This document shows, piece by piece, positions 12,061 through 24,529 of a stretch of 64,000 nt of DNA. The stretch is from Urechis unicinctus (taxonomy: Eukaryota; Annelida; Polychaeta; Xenopneusta; Urechidae), in contig CM067346.1 in NCBI GenBank assembly GCA_034190875.2, positions 46,003,432-46,067,431 of the forward strand. The letters are read 5' to 3'. Both the position numbers and the translations under genes were made by a program. Each line of letters opens with the position of its first letter. The first letter of the stretch is position 1. Below the pieces are notes generated by a model that did not search any database, was not told the DNA's origin, and worked only from the letters and a program-made list of their open reading frames with translations.

Positions 12061-13039
12061 TCAGATATTCAATTCAAGTATCAGATGATTGATGAAAGCG
12101 AAATATACCATGCATTCATTTGGTAACCAATATACCGGATCTTAAACACTGGAATCACATCTACCAATAGCAACACCTAAATAGATTTTTTAATGATTTG
12201 ATCTAAATCTAAAATATTGAGGTGTGGAGTAACGCTCTGTGGGCTTGAAAAGCCCAAATCATTAAGCCATCTTTTCACTGTTTATTTATGCCAGTTGTAA
12301 TTGCTCTCTTCCATCAATACCGACATTGTATCTCCTAAAACGCATTACATTTTATAGACTAATCATTACTATGACAAATAATACTCTGAAGATCATTTAG
12401 ATGATATAGCCCCGGGATACGAACCCAGTTTTATAGTGCCTGTTGTGGTGCATTGTGAGGGAGTGTTATATTTTGAGATAATTATTAGACCATTTGATCT
12501 TATCTGTACCAAGCTGTGAATCATCTGCGAATGAGAGGGACTTAGACATGTGATATTAGTGCACAAAGCTAGGGCAGCAATATATTAATATCATAGTTGT
12601 CAGTAGTGTATACGAATAATTATATTGAGTGAATATGCTATGGGAGTGAGTATCAACGTTACTTTTTACGAGCTATACAACAGCACAATGGCATCGATTG
12701 TAGTCTTGGAAAGCGCTGTAAGTGATAAACGCTCGATTAAAAGAGTTTTAATTGCAGAAGCCAACACCTTTCAGTATATGCTTTTAAATGCATGAAAGCA
12801 CTTTTGCAGCTTACCTACCAGACCAGTAGTTTAATGGTCGGTTTGATGCATGTGAGATTGCCTGAAACAAACATATGTGCATATGTGTGTTGACAAAGCA
12901 TCATTTTTCTTGACAATAATAACAAAACATAAGCCATGTCATTTATAGCGTTCTTCTACCCTCCTCCTCAGATTGACAAAAACTTATATTGTAGTAGTGC
13001 GTTATTTTCTTTATCATCTGTTCAGGCTTAAATATTTTC

Positions 13040-13345
13040 ATGAGCCTTTGCATGAGCGCTCAGTACAAAAAAAGTTGCCAAAGTATCCCTTACTACCTTT
13101 CAACTCAAATTAGGGATGTCATTTCATCACTCCTCTGGAGCAGGCAGTTGATGGATATTGCAATCAACCACAACCCTTTTCAACAATACGTCATCTTTTT
13201 TTATGAAAGTGGACAGAAAAATTGCTATCAGTGAAGCCTTGCTTTCGCATAGCATTGAATGTCGGTGTGCAGGAAGCCACAACGAACCTGTAACATTAAT
13301 ACAGACCCTACATAATAAAATACAAGAAATTGAAGGGGTGTGAAT
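13040..13345 (+). repeat. array block P, copy 1
   Basis: Contains AATC(A)ACCACAACCCTTTT, then AATACGTCAT, GCCTTGCTT, a CATTGAAT word and a CAGACC...AAAATAC(A)AG tail. The same order occurs at about 17,830-18,020, truncated at 23,310-23,410, and reversed at 46,815-47,015, 52,080-52,330 and 54,620-54,870. Spacing to the next copy is about 4.7 kb. It is the best marker of the underlying array. Confidence 0.65.
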
Positions 13346-14989
13346 AAATCTGTTTAATAATCTATATCTAACAAAATAGGTCAGCACATGAAAATATAGG
13401 TTTAAAATATTGTTAGATTTAGCGATCTTCATCACGAACATAATTTGATACAAAGAGCTTTATGAGCTATACTAGTTACAGCAACCGTACATCATACTGA
13501 TGATTCCCAAATAATGCCATTTTTGAACAATAACGAGATATTGCGTTGATGAAGATTAGTGAGAATGAGTGTGATAACTGTGCATGGTGCTGCATGTGTC
13601 ATAGCCTACTTTGTAATCTAGCATTTACAACTTCGTGATATGGAAACTGCAGTCACAATTCTACGGGAACCATATACATGCTTTACAATGCAACATGTGA
13701 GTACCATGCAATAATTGCTGAAATTGTCATCCACTGACACGGTTCATGATCGTTGACAGTCCTCATCACCAAATGAGATGGTTTACTGGTCCCATATAAT
13801 AATCCTCTCTAGTCGGGCTTGGCTGGGATACAACAAACGTCCCCTCTAGTGACATCAGAGAACGATTGTTCAATCAATGTCTGAATATTTGTGTCACAAT
13901 TCATGCGTTCACTAGCTTTAAACTAGTTTGATTAAGAACACATTGTACCGTGTGCATAGCGCCACTTGATAGTCATTTGTATACCATGAAGTATTGCAAA
14001 CTGTCCTTGTGACGGTAACACATATCACGTCGAAGCTATATACTAGTAATAGCATTATAGATATTGGTAGATTACCATAAAGCACCTATGAACGTCACAA
14101 TACTACCTCATTGTTGAAAGTGAGACTATCGCGTTAGATTTGAACGTTCATTTCTGGTAGCAAATGAGCTGCATTTTCATGACATAATTAAACATTCCTG
14201 CTACATCGGTGATATCTGCGGCACATTAATGACTGCCTTGCAGTTTACCAACTCAAGTCATGGAACTAGGTAATAAAAAGCACTTCTATTGCTGTTGCTG
14301 CAAGTGATTTCCACTATTGACCAAACTACACATTGATTAACGTTTAATTAAGAACGTGCAGTTTTTACGGCTGCAAGCATGATCAAATATATTGCTCTGA
14401 TTCTTCTGTGAAGAGAATGATCTAGCTTCGGACAACAGACTAGCTCACCCATTAAGATTTTTTTCTAAGATATCTTTATATAAACAATTCGAAAAACGCC
14501 GCAATACATCAATTGTTTGTGACGTGTCATGCAAATAACGAGCAGTGTAGATTTTTTCACTAACAAATCAGCCCTTCGGCCGGGTCGCACCATCATGTTA
14601 ATGATTGGACAAAATCTTTAAACGTCATCTGATATATGATTTTTTCATTGTACACTTAATACCGGGCATAAAAACAAGATCCGACACGGTGCGCTGGAAC
14701 ATTATGGTAGCTCAATAATTGTCATATTATATCATACAACGACAAACACCCTTCTATCACTTGATGCTTTCCACACATCCTCTATATTGCACGCATACTG
14801 GATTGTCTTCGGATATTATACCTCTTCATATAAAGTATAACACAAAGGGCTGCACAAAATCAATCCTCGGCTGTCTTTTTTCTCCTTTGTAAAATGTCGA
14901 TGACAGAAATTAGTTCATATAAGAACCGGTGTTTTCCCACACATGCACGCCTCAAGATCACAAATATAATCCTTGAATGGCATTAAAAC

Positions 14990-15350
14990 AGGAGCCCATA
15001 CTGCTTCTCTGAGAAGGCATGTCACTGGAGCACCATTCATAGTGTACAAAGTATTTTGGTACAATAAAACCGAAGGTATATATACGGGTAAACCGAGCCA
15101 ACAGCCTTTCTTTTTTGAAAGAAGAAGGCTGCTCATGTTACAAAGCAAAGTTGAGCCGAGACTGTTGTCGTTATTGCAGAAGCGTATACTTTTCCATACG
15201 CCTACACCGTGCAGCAGTGTGTTAGGTCGGTGCATCAATAGAATTTTTATCTGCCTTCATCTTGTTGGTCACAAATCACGCTGTTTTCGGGAATGATTTT
15301 CATGCAAGGTCAAAATGTCTCGTTGTGTAACGCAACGCCATATTCCTAAG
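14990..15350 (+). repeat. array block D, copy 2
   Basis: Diverged direct duplicate of 10,740-11,010 (see there). Open frames of 107 codons exist on both strands here (14,915-15,238 minus and 14,973-15,296 plus), but neither is kept in the other copy and neither has a recognisable domain. Confidence 0.45.
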
Positions 15351-16065
15351 CGCGGAGTAGGATGAGCTTTAATATGACGATCGATTATCCAGGAAAAAAC
15401 AGTAAGAAAAGTGTCCGTTGGTAACTAAACAGGTATAGAATTGCTTATTGTATTGGGTTTTACCTTCTAATCTCACATTAGGTTTGCAAGCATCCAATAT
15501 CCTTTATCTGATTTATAGTATTGAGCCCTAATGTAATTAATACAGACCTGCTATGTGTCATGCATCATAGGCATGAAGCTCATGTGTAGGGTTAGTAATA
15601 CGTTATCGCATGTATGGTGTAGATGTCCCATCATGTTCCAAGATCCTTTTATGTTATTGATGCCATTAAATGTGTCATGCAAACAAGTCAACCAGCCAAT
15701 TAAATCATAAGAAATGGATCATTCATGACCTAAAATACAAGACAATTCTGCACACATAGGCGGCACATTGAAATTTATGAATAATTCGCCTTGCAAATCT
15801 CTCTGACGTTATTGATAAACGCTCAGTGATGGCAAATCTGTTAGTTTACTATGGAATCATATTTAACCGGTGTGTCAATACAACAATAAGAAACATGACC
15901 GTGTATTATTGCAGTCTTGCAAAATACCCATGAAAACGATCATTGCGTTTTATACTATGTCGAATAACGTTAACACGAATAAAATATTGACTACCAAGTA
16001 TCAAGCAGGCTGCTATGATTATTCAAAAGTGATAAGTTTCATGAAACACTGGTCATTTCATTTTG

Positions 16066-16373
16066 TTGTCTGCTCTCTGATGTAAGATTTTATTATACAT
16101 AAATACTTTAGGCTGATTGTCTGCTCTCTGATATAAGGTTTTATTATATATAAATACTTCAGGCTGATTGTCTGCTCTCTGGTGTAAGGTTTTATTATAT
16201 ATAAATACTTCAGGCTGATTGTCTGCTCTCTGATGTAAGGTTTTATTATACATAAAAACTTTAGGCTGATTGTCTGCTCTCTGGTGTAAGGTTTTATTAT
16301 ATATAAATACTTCAGGCTGATTGTCTGCTCTCTGATGTGAGGTTTTATTATACATAAATACTTTAGGCTGATT
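16066..16373. repeat. 51-bp minisatellite, 6 copies
   Basis: The unit is TTGTCTGCTCTCTGATGTAA, then GG-T4-A-rich sequence, ending ACTTTAGGCTGA. Six near-identical 51-bp copies differ mainly at GATGT/GGTGT/GATAT and ACATAAATACTTTAG/ATATAAATACTTCAG. Two variants alternate, suggesting growth by a two-unit (102-bp) step. Because 51 is divisible by 3, all minus frames stay open and give spurious 17-residue protein repeats; this is not a gene. It lies in the segment lacking in the right arm. Confidence 0.95.
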
Positions 16374-16928
16374 AACATCGTCTCTGGAGAACCACGCGCT
16401 TGTATAAACAAATGCGGTGACGCAATAGTTCCACTTTCAACTTGGCTTATGCGCGTATATATATGATATGAATGAAAACCAAAGCGCAATACAGTATGTG
16501 AGGAAAAAGTCTCAGTCGTTAACCAAAGTCTGTGACCAATGTTTTGTAATCTTTATACCTCATTAACAATACTCCGTACTGCAACGGTTTGTTCTATGAA
16601 GGACGCAGAAATGAAAGCATTTTGTGTTTGTGTTTATAATGTGTTTGCGATTTATGATGATAAAGAAGATCTTGATGTTTGAGACAAGTAAGTTGCTCGA
16701 ATATTGGGTCTGCATGGCTATTTCATTTTAGCCACCACACGAATAAGTAAGTGGAAGCAGTTCTTAAATTTAGAAAACCCACAGTAAAATACCATATTTG
16801 CAATGAGGCACACGTTGTTGTATAACGAAATAATCCCAATAATATTTGAAATTTTGCTTGAGGTTTAAAATCTGATGTTTTATTGTCAGATTATTGTCAA
16901 TTAAAATGCAACAGATAGTTGCCTGTAA

Positions 16929-17480
16929 TTAAAATTCTGCAGATGTTTGAATTGAACTTGACCAGATTGGATTTGATAGTCTTTGAATTAGCATGTATTT
17001 AGTTTTTGCAACGTTCAGGGATAGTGTATTTGTACAAAGCAAGTCATATATTGTAGTTAGCTTATGATTGATTCCTGTTTGTAATTTATCATATTGTGAC
17101 GAAAAAAAATTGTTAAGACTGTGAAATGTAGTGAATGAGGCTGAATCACCAGCGTACGAAATACGATCAAAAACATTATTAACTTGGGTAATTTCGTTTA
17201 CATAAATAACAAAGGGTAGGGGTCTAGTATAGAGCACTGAGAGTTATTGAGGGGTGGTAATTTGAGATATTATTTTGACAACTGCTTTCTTCCTGTCAGA
17301 TAACAATTCGTAATTTTAAGTGCATTGTCTCTTATTCCATAATCATTTTACTTATTGATCCATATGTTGTAATCAATAGCATCAAAAGCTTTTGACAGAT
17401 CAAAATATTGATTAAGGGACGTAAAAGCAGCGTCCATTGGTAGGATTTATGCTATAATAAAATGTTCTCGGACGATGCCA
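16929..17480 (-). pseudogene. LINE reverse transcriptase fragment (left arm)
   Basis: Minus strand. About 17,420-17,300 encodes LNQYFDLSKAFDAIDYNIW, the conserved RT block with the first catalytic aspartate. After a degraded stretch, 17,221-16,929 encodes PLPFVIYVNEI, then ISYAGDSASF (the second catalytic block, usually YADD, here YAGD) and TNTLSLNVAKTKYM. This order is typical of CR1/Jockey-type non-LTR retrotransposons, which copy RNA into DNA at the insertion site. Several frameshifts and the YADD change make it dead. It is the same insertion as 53,250-53,640 on the right, so it predates the inverted duplication. Confidence 0.8.
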
Positions 17481-17829
17481 ATTTTGACTGATAAGTTATA
17501 ATTTATCGCAATCGGACCGCATATTTCAATCGTTTGAGTAGAAAAGCCATCCACACCTCTGCTTGTTTAAAGTGATACTCCAGTCATTAATAATGTTTTG
17601 CCCCACATTAAAACTATAACTCGGTTGACTCGGTTTGAGTAAGATTGCTGGAACACTATTCTCCTACAAAGGTTTAAGGGAAATATTTATGTGTGAAAGT
17701 GAAGCACTATTCTCTCTCATAATCCACCCATTTATGTTGCATGTGATTCAGTATTATCTATCGTAAATTTAATTTAAATCGATGAGTGATATGCTTTTAT
17801 TTTATTCAGTTGATGATTATTTTCAACAA

Positions 17830-18020
17830 CATCTTGCAATAAACCACAACCCTTTCACCAATACGTCATCAATTTTATGGAGATGCAAAGATAGGGTTGC
17901 TATAAGTGTAGCCTTGCTTCTAAACTGCCATGGTATTCATTATGCAGACCATAAAACAACAATGCAGGCAACTGAAGGACATTTAAATACAGAGATAATA
18001 TTTGTAATTGATGCGTCAAA
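17830..18020 (+). repeat. array block P, copy 2
   Basis: Matches 13,150-13,345 (CAATAAACCACAACCCTTT, AATACGTCAT, GCCTTGCTT). Its tail CAGGCAACTGAAGGACATTT matches 23,390 and, reversed, 46,815 and 52,095. The mirror copy is 52,080-52,250. Confidence 0.65.
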
Positions 18021-19289
18021 TATTGGTTCACTAGACACTCCTCTCTATTGTCACCCACCTATTCATAGATGGATTGTGTCGTGCGTAACGTTATGATGAT
18101 GGATATACTAATGGTGCTTTTTATTGCCCCAATGCATTTGATGCAATAGTTTGTGGGAGCACTTTATTGCATGAAATGTGCAAATGGCGAGTGAGGGGGC
18201 CAATTCGCCTGTATTCTTTTTTTTATAAACATCTGAGTTTGTCATCGCTATCCTCGAAAGATGTACCGTACACGAAACACTTCAACTTTTCCGAACTTAC
18301 TGATTAGAAGCAGAAACCTCATTTAAGTTTCGCTTTGCTATGTTGCAGCTGTACATTATTGCATCAGCAATTGACCGCTGATGTCATTTCCGACAATTGT
18401 TGTTCAAAGTCCCGTATATGGTGATCTTTGTAGACTTAATCGGGAACATCTGACGTGCTTCAAAGGCTGCGCAATCCATTGATAAATTCAGTCGAGGTAG
18501 TTTTTTAACAGAAATGTAGAGCAACATGTAATATTGGGGTGGGGGGTGGTTGCGGTGTTCAAAGCATTTAAACAAAAACTAGAATTTTTACTGAAAATAC
18601 ATTGAGTGTTGTGGACTTTTGGCTAGCGTTGTTTTCAAGGCGTACTTCGAGAAAAATATAATATGGAAGTATTGAGCCAGATGCTCACCCACGAACAGGG
18701 TCCATATTAATTAAGAAAAGTGCCAGTGGCGAGTCCATGTGCTAGTTTGTAGCAACATAACTCTCTGTGTACTCTTCCTGATGTAAACAGCTTCATAACT
18801 CAAATTATTACTTGTACTGGTGTAAATGATGATGATAAAAGACGTGGCCACCGCCATTAAGTTAAATAATAGGCTTATACAGCCTGATTTACCAGCTTCC
18901 AAATTCCGTTTTTATAATAATCAGCTACATATATATCTGATCTGTGGACGATATTATTGGATCGGCGAGGAGATCAAGCGATGATGAGGATATGTGATGC
19001 GGCCATACTTGTGCAATCACAAACATAGCAACTTAAGGCAACATACATGCAGGCGGATGAAAAGCGAATGAACTAAATATAATATTGCTGAATGGAGTTT
19101 TGTTGGGCAGGAGAATAATACAAATGATAACATGCACAAGTTAATGGTGAGATGTTCTAGACAAAAACAGAGCGTACGTAATTTCTTATGATTCTTTCAT
19201 TTAAATGCGATGACAGGAGAGAATGGGTATATTATGATCGACTTTTTACAGCAACTCAGTAGTTTGAAACCACAGCCGACTCGGAGCAA

Positions 19290-19730
19290 AGATAACCACG
19301 ATCTAACATTTTATTAAGCAATCGAACAAGAATAACCAATACCTCACAGTTTATTGATCAATCGTGCAGGAATTACAACGAACTAATAAGTTGTTATATG
19401 CTTGCAATCGAGCAAGCATAACCACGACATAACAGTTTATTCAGCAATCGAGCAGAAATAACAACGACGAGTTTATTGAACAACCGAGCAGGAGTAGCCA
19501 CGACCTAACAGGTTTTTGAGCAATCGAGCAATAACAACCACGACTTGATAGTTTATTGAGCAATAGAACAGGAATAATCGCGACCTAAAAGTTAAGTGAA
19601 CAATCGAGCAAGAATAACCACGACCTAATAGTTTATTGAGCAATCGAGCAAGAATAACCACGACCTAATAGTTTATTGAGCAATCGAGCAAGAATAACCA
19701 CGACCTAATAGTTTATTGAGCAATCGACAT
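19290..19730. repeat. 40-bp minisatellite, about 11 copies (left arm)
   Basis: The unit is GTTTATTGAGCAATCGAGCA followed by AGAATAACCACGACCTAATA. The last three copies are almost identical; the outer ones are diverged, some with deletions. The mirror array at 50,385-50,690 has about 8 copies of the reverse complement, so copy number has changed since the arms separated. Confidence 0.9.
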
Positions 19731-19766
19731 ACACCAAAATAGAGTACAATAAAATCAAACGAATTG

Positions 19767-20003
19767 CAGTAGTCTCCGTCAGAACACTCGTGAGAGACGG
19801 AGAATCTGTACGGTTTATGTCAGTGTTGTGTGCTACGAGCTGTCCGTGCCAAATCTACCAGAACGAACCTCCGCTGCTTTGCTGCAGTGTAAATGCTGTT
19901 GGCTGTTAGTGGATTATCGAAAATCTCTTCCGTAACGCAAAATAGATGTGATATAACAATTATTGCGCCTTTTTTGGTGGACTAGGCACTAAATACCCGT
20001 CGA
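19767..20003. repeat. near-identical island, left copy
   Basis: 237 bp matching the reverse complement of about 50,105-50,341 with only about six substitutions by my reading (about 97%), while flanks on both sides are near 80-87%. It also has a diverged direct relative at 24,530-24,740 (shared GAGCTGTC(C/T)GTGC and AATCTACCA), about 4.8 kb away. It ends exactly where arm homology breaks, at CTAAATACCCGTCG. I find no open frame or RNA fold that explains the conservation. Confidence 0.75.
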
Positions 20004-20007
20004 CTTC

Positions 20008-21437
20008 TGTGGGTCATCACACTAGGTGATGCACATCTGCTCCTGTGTGCTCCTAGTCCACCACGAAGTCGTAGGCAAGGTTTAATGCATATGGTGAGTG
20101 GGTATGATTGGTATCATCTCCCAAGGCTAACGTGACTCCTTTCCGGGATATTCTGGTGACCTTCTTCGTGTACAACACTATTCAGTGATTGGAATCATTA
20201 TTTAGATATATTGCACAGCGCTAAGCACGTGCATCTCGATGTTTACCCAACTAATAACGATTTATCCTATTCTTTATTTACAAACATTTGCCTAAGGTGA
20301 CATGCTTGTTCTGCTCACAATTGGATACATACGACGAAGGTATCGTTTCGTTGCAAACGATAAACCGTGATATAGTTTAATTTTGTGGTTGAACAGCAAA
20401 CTCAATTCAATCTTGCTGTGACATAATTTAACATCTTGCATTGAATGCACTGTCGGTGCAGATCGTCAATAATTGGGCAAAAGAAATTGATCGCTAATTA
20501 TTGCCTTAGATCGGACAATGAGTCGTGCCGTCTTAATATTTGAATCATTGAGTGTTTGGGTGCTCAATTGAACACTGTTCGTATATGTTGCAAATATATA
20601 GCTGAATGATTCCCCAACCACTAACAAATCGGCGTATTATGGCTACCACGCCAATATAACCTCACAAATGAAAACGTACCATAGATGAAAGCACCCGGTT
20701 TTTAAAACAATTGTTTTGCAGGCCAGTCGTACGGCATTATTCTGATTTCTTCCTTTCAGCAGCGAATTAGTATTGAACATGAAGGCATGACGAAGCTAAT
20801 GCATTTTCTGACTGAAGGAATTGTGTGGTACACAACAGTGTAATCATCTCTTTACACTGAATTGCGCTTATCACAGGTTAGATCTGAACCGCATAGCTTG
20901 ATAACACCATTTGCACCGAAATCCGTTTCGACGGTGTCAGCTTAAGATTGGTAAGAAACAATTTACTTCACCGGTACTTGGATAATAGATATTAAAACTG
21001 GCATCACAGCACAAGCCAGCTGACACTCAATAAGGAAAATGTAAAAAAAAAACCATTAAGTTTAGTCGGGTAATATCTGCCTTCAAACAGCCTTTACTAC
21101 CAAAGCAATAGACGTATATTAAGGAAGCTATACGTAGAGATGAGTGGTAGCAGCGATAAAACACAAATATACCTGTTGTAAGGGCTACATACTTATGATG
21201 AATTACTGCCAAATCAGTCGGCGATACATGCAGTTCTATTGAGGAACTTCCCATTTCAATACTCTCCGTTAGCCTCAACGATACATATATCAGCGCTTTG
21301 CAATTATCTCAAATAGGTCGTCAACGGCATTAACATGTATTACCAGTTATTCACTATCACTCAAAGGTGCAGTTATTATTTCAAAGGGGCACTGAATGAT
21401 CGGTGTGAATTTGTCTGCTGCAGCTGTGTCCTGGTTG
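20008..21437. other. 1.4-kb left-arm segment missing from right arm
   Basis: Right-arm homology passes directly from left 20,003 (TACCCGTCG) to left 21,438 (AAACGTGTCCAATGCC) at about 50,104. The segment contains block S copy 2 and the start of block R, both present elsewhere in the array, so loss from the right arm is more likely than gain on the left. Confidence 0.65.
20080..21000 (+). repeat. array block S, copy 2
   Basis: Direct relative of 11,200-12,060 (see there). Part of it (GCAGATCGTCAAT(A)ATTGG, near 20,458) also resembles 25,155 (GCAGATAGTCAATGATTGG), giving a third copy at about 4.7 kb. Confidence 0.5.
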
Positions 21438-21560
21438 ATAAACGTGTCCAATGCCATTTGCTGCTCAGCAATCCCACATTCTAGTACAGGGCTTTCTTTC
21501 ATTGTAGCCTTTGGAAGACGATTTGCGATACAGGTGGTCTATCCGGAAGAAATTGTCATG
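21080..21560 (+). repeat. array block R, copy 1
   Basis: Order CTTCAAACAGCCTTTACTACC, TTAAGGAAG, then CAGCGCTTTG(C/T)AATTATCT, AAATAGGTC, GTCCTGGTTG(A/G)TAAACGTGTC and AATGCC(A/C)TTTGCTG. The same order is found at 25,535-25,712 and 26,633-26,870, where a 0.9-kb insertion splits it. The offset is 4.45 kb before and 5.35 kb after that insertion. Confidence 0.65.
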
Positions 21561-23309
21561 CACATAATTCATTCATTACTTGTTATAGACTGCTTTTCCT
21601 TAAGTATAATGGTGCAGCCTCCAACGCAAGTGTAAGAAATATATGCGGGAAAACCGCAAGCTTCTATGGAAAACGAACAATTAACTTGCGTGCTGATACA
21701 TAAGGCCGTTTGAAAGCAGACATTCTTGTAACATTATTAACAAAACCTGATACATTCTTATATGGCGCCTCGCGTTTCAACAGGGACTATTAGATGATAT
21801 CAATCAATATATCATGCTCTAGACAATAAAAGCAAGTAAGTCACCGACAGCTACGTGCATTTCCATCATGTTATCTTGTCATTTAGCTTAAGGCTCAGAT
21901 GACATATCGTGCATATGTAATCATATGGATAATGCATCAAGCGGTGTATAATGGCATGTGAATGCATCAGAAGTATTGTATCATAATACTGATAAATTTG
22001 TACTTAAGTATAAATATGATTAAAGCTAGGTTTTTGTGAACATAACCGAACGCAACACAAAGTAAGCTATTGTTAATTCCATTCAGCGCCTTGTTCAACA
22101 CTTTTCAGAAGATTTATGCCACCAGCCGCCATACTCTTATATTGATACTGAACTTTTTTTCAGAAAGTAATTGTAATGCAAGATTGTGACTGATTATGAC
22201 AGCAATTTAAACAACTGATAGGCAGTCACGAACTACAAATACTAGGACCACTTTAATTAACTGGTTCGATAATTTACCAATTCAACTGAATATGGCTGCT
22301 AGGTTGGCATCCTTATTTTCTATTAGGCACGAATTGAGCTTAAAGGTCTGGTGCTAGAACCTCCCGTTATGCCAATGGTTTGACGTAGATAGAATTTGTC
22401 TGCCGCAGCTGTGTCCTGCCTATGCACTGAGGACAGGACAAGTCGTGATCCAATTACAATTGGTATCTATTGATTGCTTGTATTAACACCCGTGCTTACA
22501 TCAATACGATATGAGAGACCCATTTTTAAAATTTTACTTGCGATCAGTTAACAAACTATGGATTGCCGTACACAACCATATGAATGAAACAAATGTTAAA
22601 CGAAGAATGAAGACAATATAGCATTCGAAGAACATAGCACGTAGATGGTTTTGATAGTGACGTGTTGGTCATTCCCAGTGAATGATGCAGTAAATACACA
22701 AACAAGTTTCTCTTACTACCAAGCAGGAAGGGTGATTATATATCAAGTTGGAGCAAACCTATGAATGTAGCTGCCTTTGGATGAAGTTACTGTCGAAAGT
22801 GATATTCATTAGTTATTATTGATATAACGATTGACCTATCTTTGTTGATTTTGTTATGATGCTACATCGTATTTGTTTAAATTGTGCTACAACCCGGAGT
22901 CCAATACACTCTCCAGGGGGATGCATTCGAACGTTGAAGGTAATCAACGAATAAACACTAGTAAATGGCTGTCAGGTAATTCCAAATTAATACTCATGCA
23001 GTATTGTTTGGCAGTTGCATTCAGATATGATAACATTTGCTATTCCTTGCATTACGTTTAATTATGCACACTACTCTTTAAATACGCCTTGTATAGACTA
23101 AGGTATTGATATATAGAGAAAGCTTTAAAATCCCCCGATGCAAACTAAACAACATTACCCGACATAACCACAAGAGCGTTGATGGTATCATAGAGAAATG
23201 TTCAAGGTATGAGAGCTTGTTAAAAATATCAAGGCTTCTATTGTATAAACCAAAGATATTCAATAAATGTATTAGTTCTAACACAAACGCTACGTGCGAC
23301 AGATATCAA

Positions 23310-23410
23310 CATGGCTGCTATGGCATATGCATAAATGCATTGAATACCAAGGCATTAATTATGTAGATAATGCAAACTAAAATACAGGCAACTGATGAAC
23401 ATTTAAATGA
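23310..23410 (+). repeat. array block P, copy 3 (truncated)
   Basis: Only the tail of block P remains (GCATTGAATACC, then CAGGCAACTGATGAACATTT). The right-arm mirror (46,815-47,415) keeps the full block, so about 520 bp have been lost here, at the junction between ATGCATAAATGCA and TTGAATACC. Confidence 0.6.
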
Positions 23411-23989
23411 TAGGGTACTTCCGGTAATAAATTCAGCATCGACTTAAACATCTTTGAAAAGAAAGATGTGCGTTGCGAGGAGAAAATGACGAGTTAATTA
23501 CATGCTAAGTGAGAATAGGTACCTGTCATTTTAACCTCTACTTTATATTCTTATGACTATGACTACTTATTGCTACTTTTGTTACAATGGGTTTTTTTCC
23601 CATTGCTATACTACAAAACATTATACTTATCAATTGGGGAGCTGCTCTGTATTCATGTGCTTTTAAGGCCATAAGGTAAGTTAGCATGGACTTGATGATA
23701 GCGAATCACAGTAATGGCCGCGCTTCTCTCATTCATACATTTCTTCTCCACCCTTTGGAGGCATATAAAATCATCGTCCCAGTGCACTACTAACAGATGC
23801 ATATCATATATTGGTTAACTACACATTCGTCTCCGGTGTGAACTTACAAAAACCAGTAACTAACTATGTTACGGTATCTAAATATTGATGATAGCATGAA
23901 TGAATCTATTCCCATAAACTGCCTAATGCGATATAGTATTTCTTTTCTGCAACTTTTGATATTATATGTTCTATATTACAACATTTTGA

Positions 23990-24200
23990 TCATATGATCA
24001 CAATGCATTCGAATTGCCATTAACCGAATGTATTTGATCACAATTCATAAATAATTATGATCAGTATCAAAAGGAATTTGATTGCAGCCGAAAGTAATTC
24101 TATCGCAGTAATAATGTATTTCATCCTGATTATGCCGAATGTGATAATTGATAAAATGTATTCCAATGCGATGAAAATTAATTCGATCGTGATCGGTATT
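23990..24200. repeat. degenerate ~20-bp GAATnnGATCnnAAT repeat (left)
   Basis: Words such as GAATTTGATTGCA, AATTCTATCGCAGTAAT and AATTCGATCGTGAT recur at about 20-22 bp spacing. The mirror is 46,480-46,690. The 135-codon plus frame at 46,288-46,695 runs through this repeat and is not a gene. Confidence 0.5.
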
Positions 24201-24529
24201 TTGTTTCAAGAACAACCCTGCATTGTCAACACATTGCCTATGTGTTTGGACAGCATCGTCTGATTTGGGAAAGTAGTGACAGTTTTTTGTGCGACATTTG
24301 TTGATAACATTTGGTTTACAAGATGGTTTTGTGACCTTGGTGAAGTTGGCACTTTAGAGTGGGTAGTTGTCTTGCTATTCTATAACATGGATAATTGTAT
24401 CCAACTCAGCAGAAATATTACGTTATAATGTCTTATCATGTCGACAGTTGTCAATTTATTCCCTGTGGCACCGTTATTTTCAAAGAATGGATAACCAAAA
24501 GCAGAAGGTTCATTGAAAAACACCCTAAC

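Larger units (their letters stand above)
13820..17300. other. 3.5-kb left-arm segment missing from right arm
   Basis: Right-arm homology jumps at about 53,628, from the middle of the LINE fragment to sequence matching left 13,810, near GAGCCCGGCTGG. The segment includes block D copy 2 (14,990-15,350), the 51-bp minisatellite and the C-terminal part of the LINE. Because the right arm retains half of that LINE, a deletion on the right is more likely than an insertion on the left. Confidence 0.65.

Noticed and set aside
16053..16489. 143- and 100-codon minus frames with a 17-residue protein repeat
   Set aside because: The 51-bp minisatellite period is divisible by 3, so frames stay open by arithmetic. 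The sequence is plainly a tandem repeat.
19290..19730. CRISPR-like array (regular ~40-bp repeats)
   Set aside because: The repeats are contiguous with no unique spacers, and the context is eukaryotic; it is a minisatellite.
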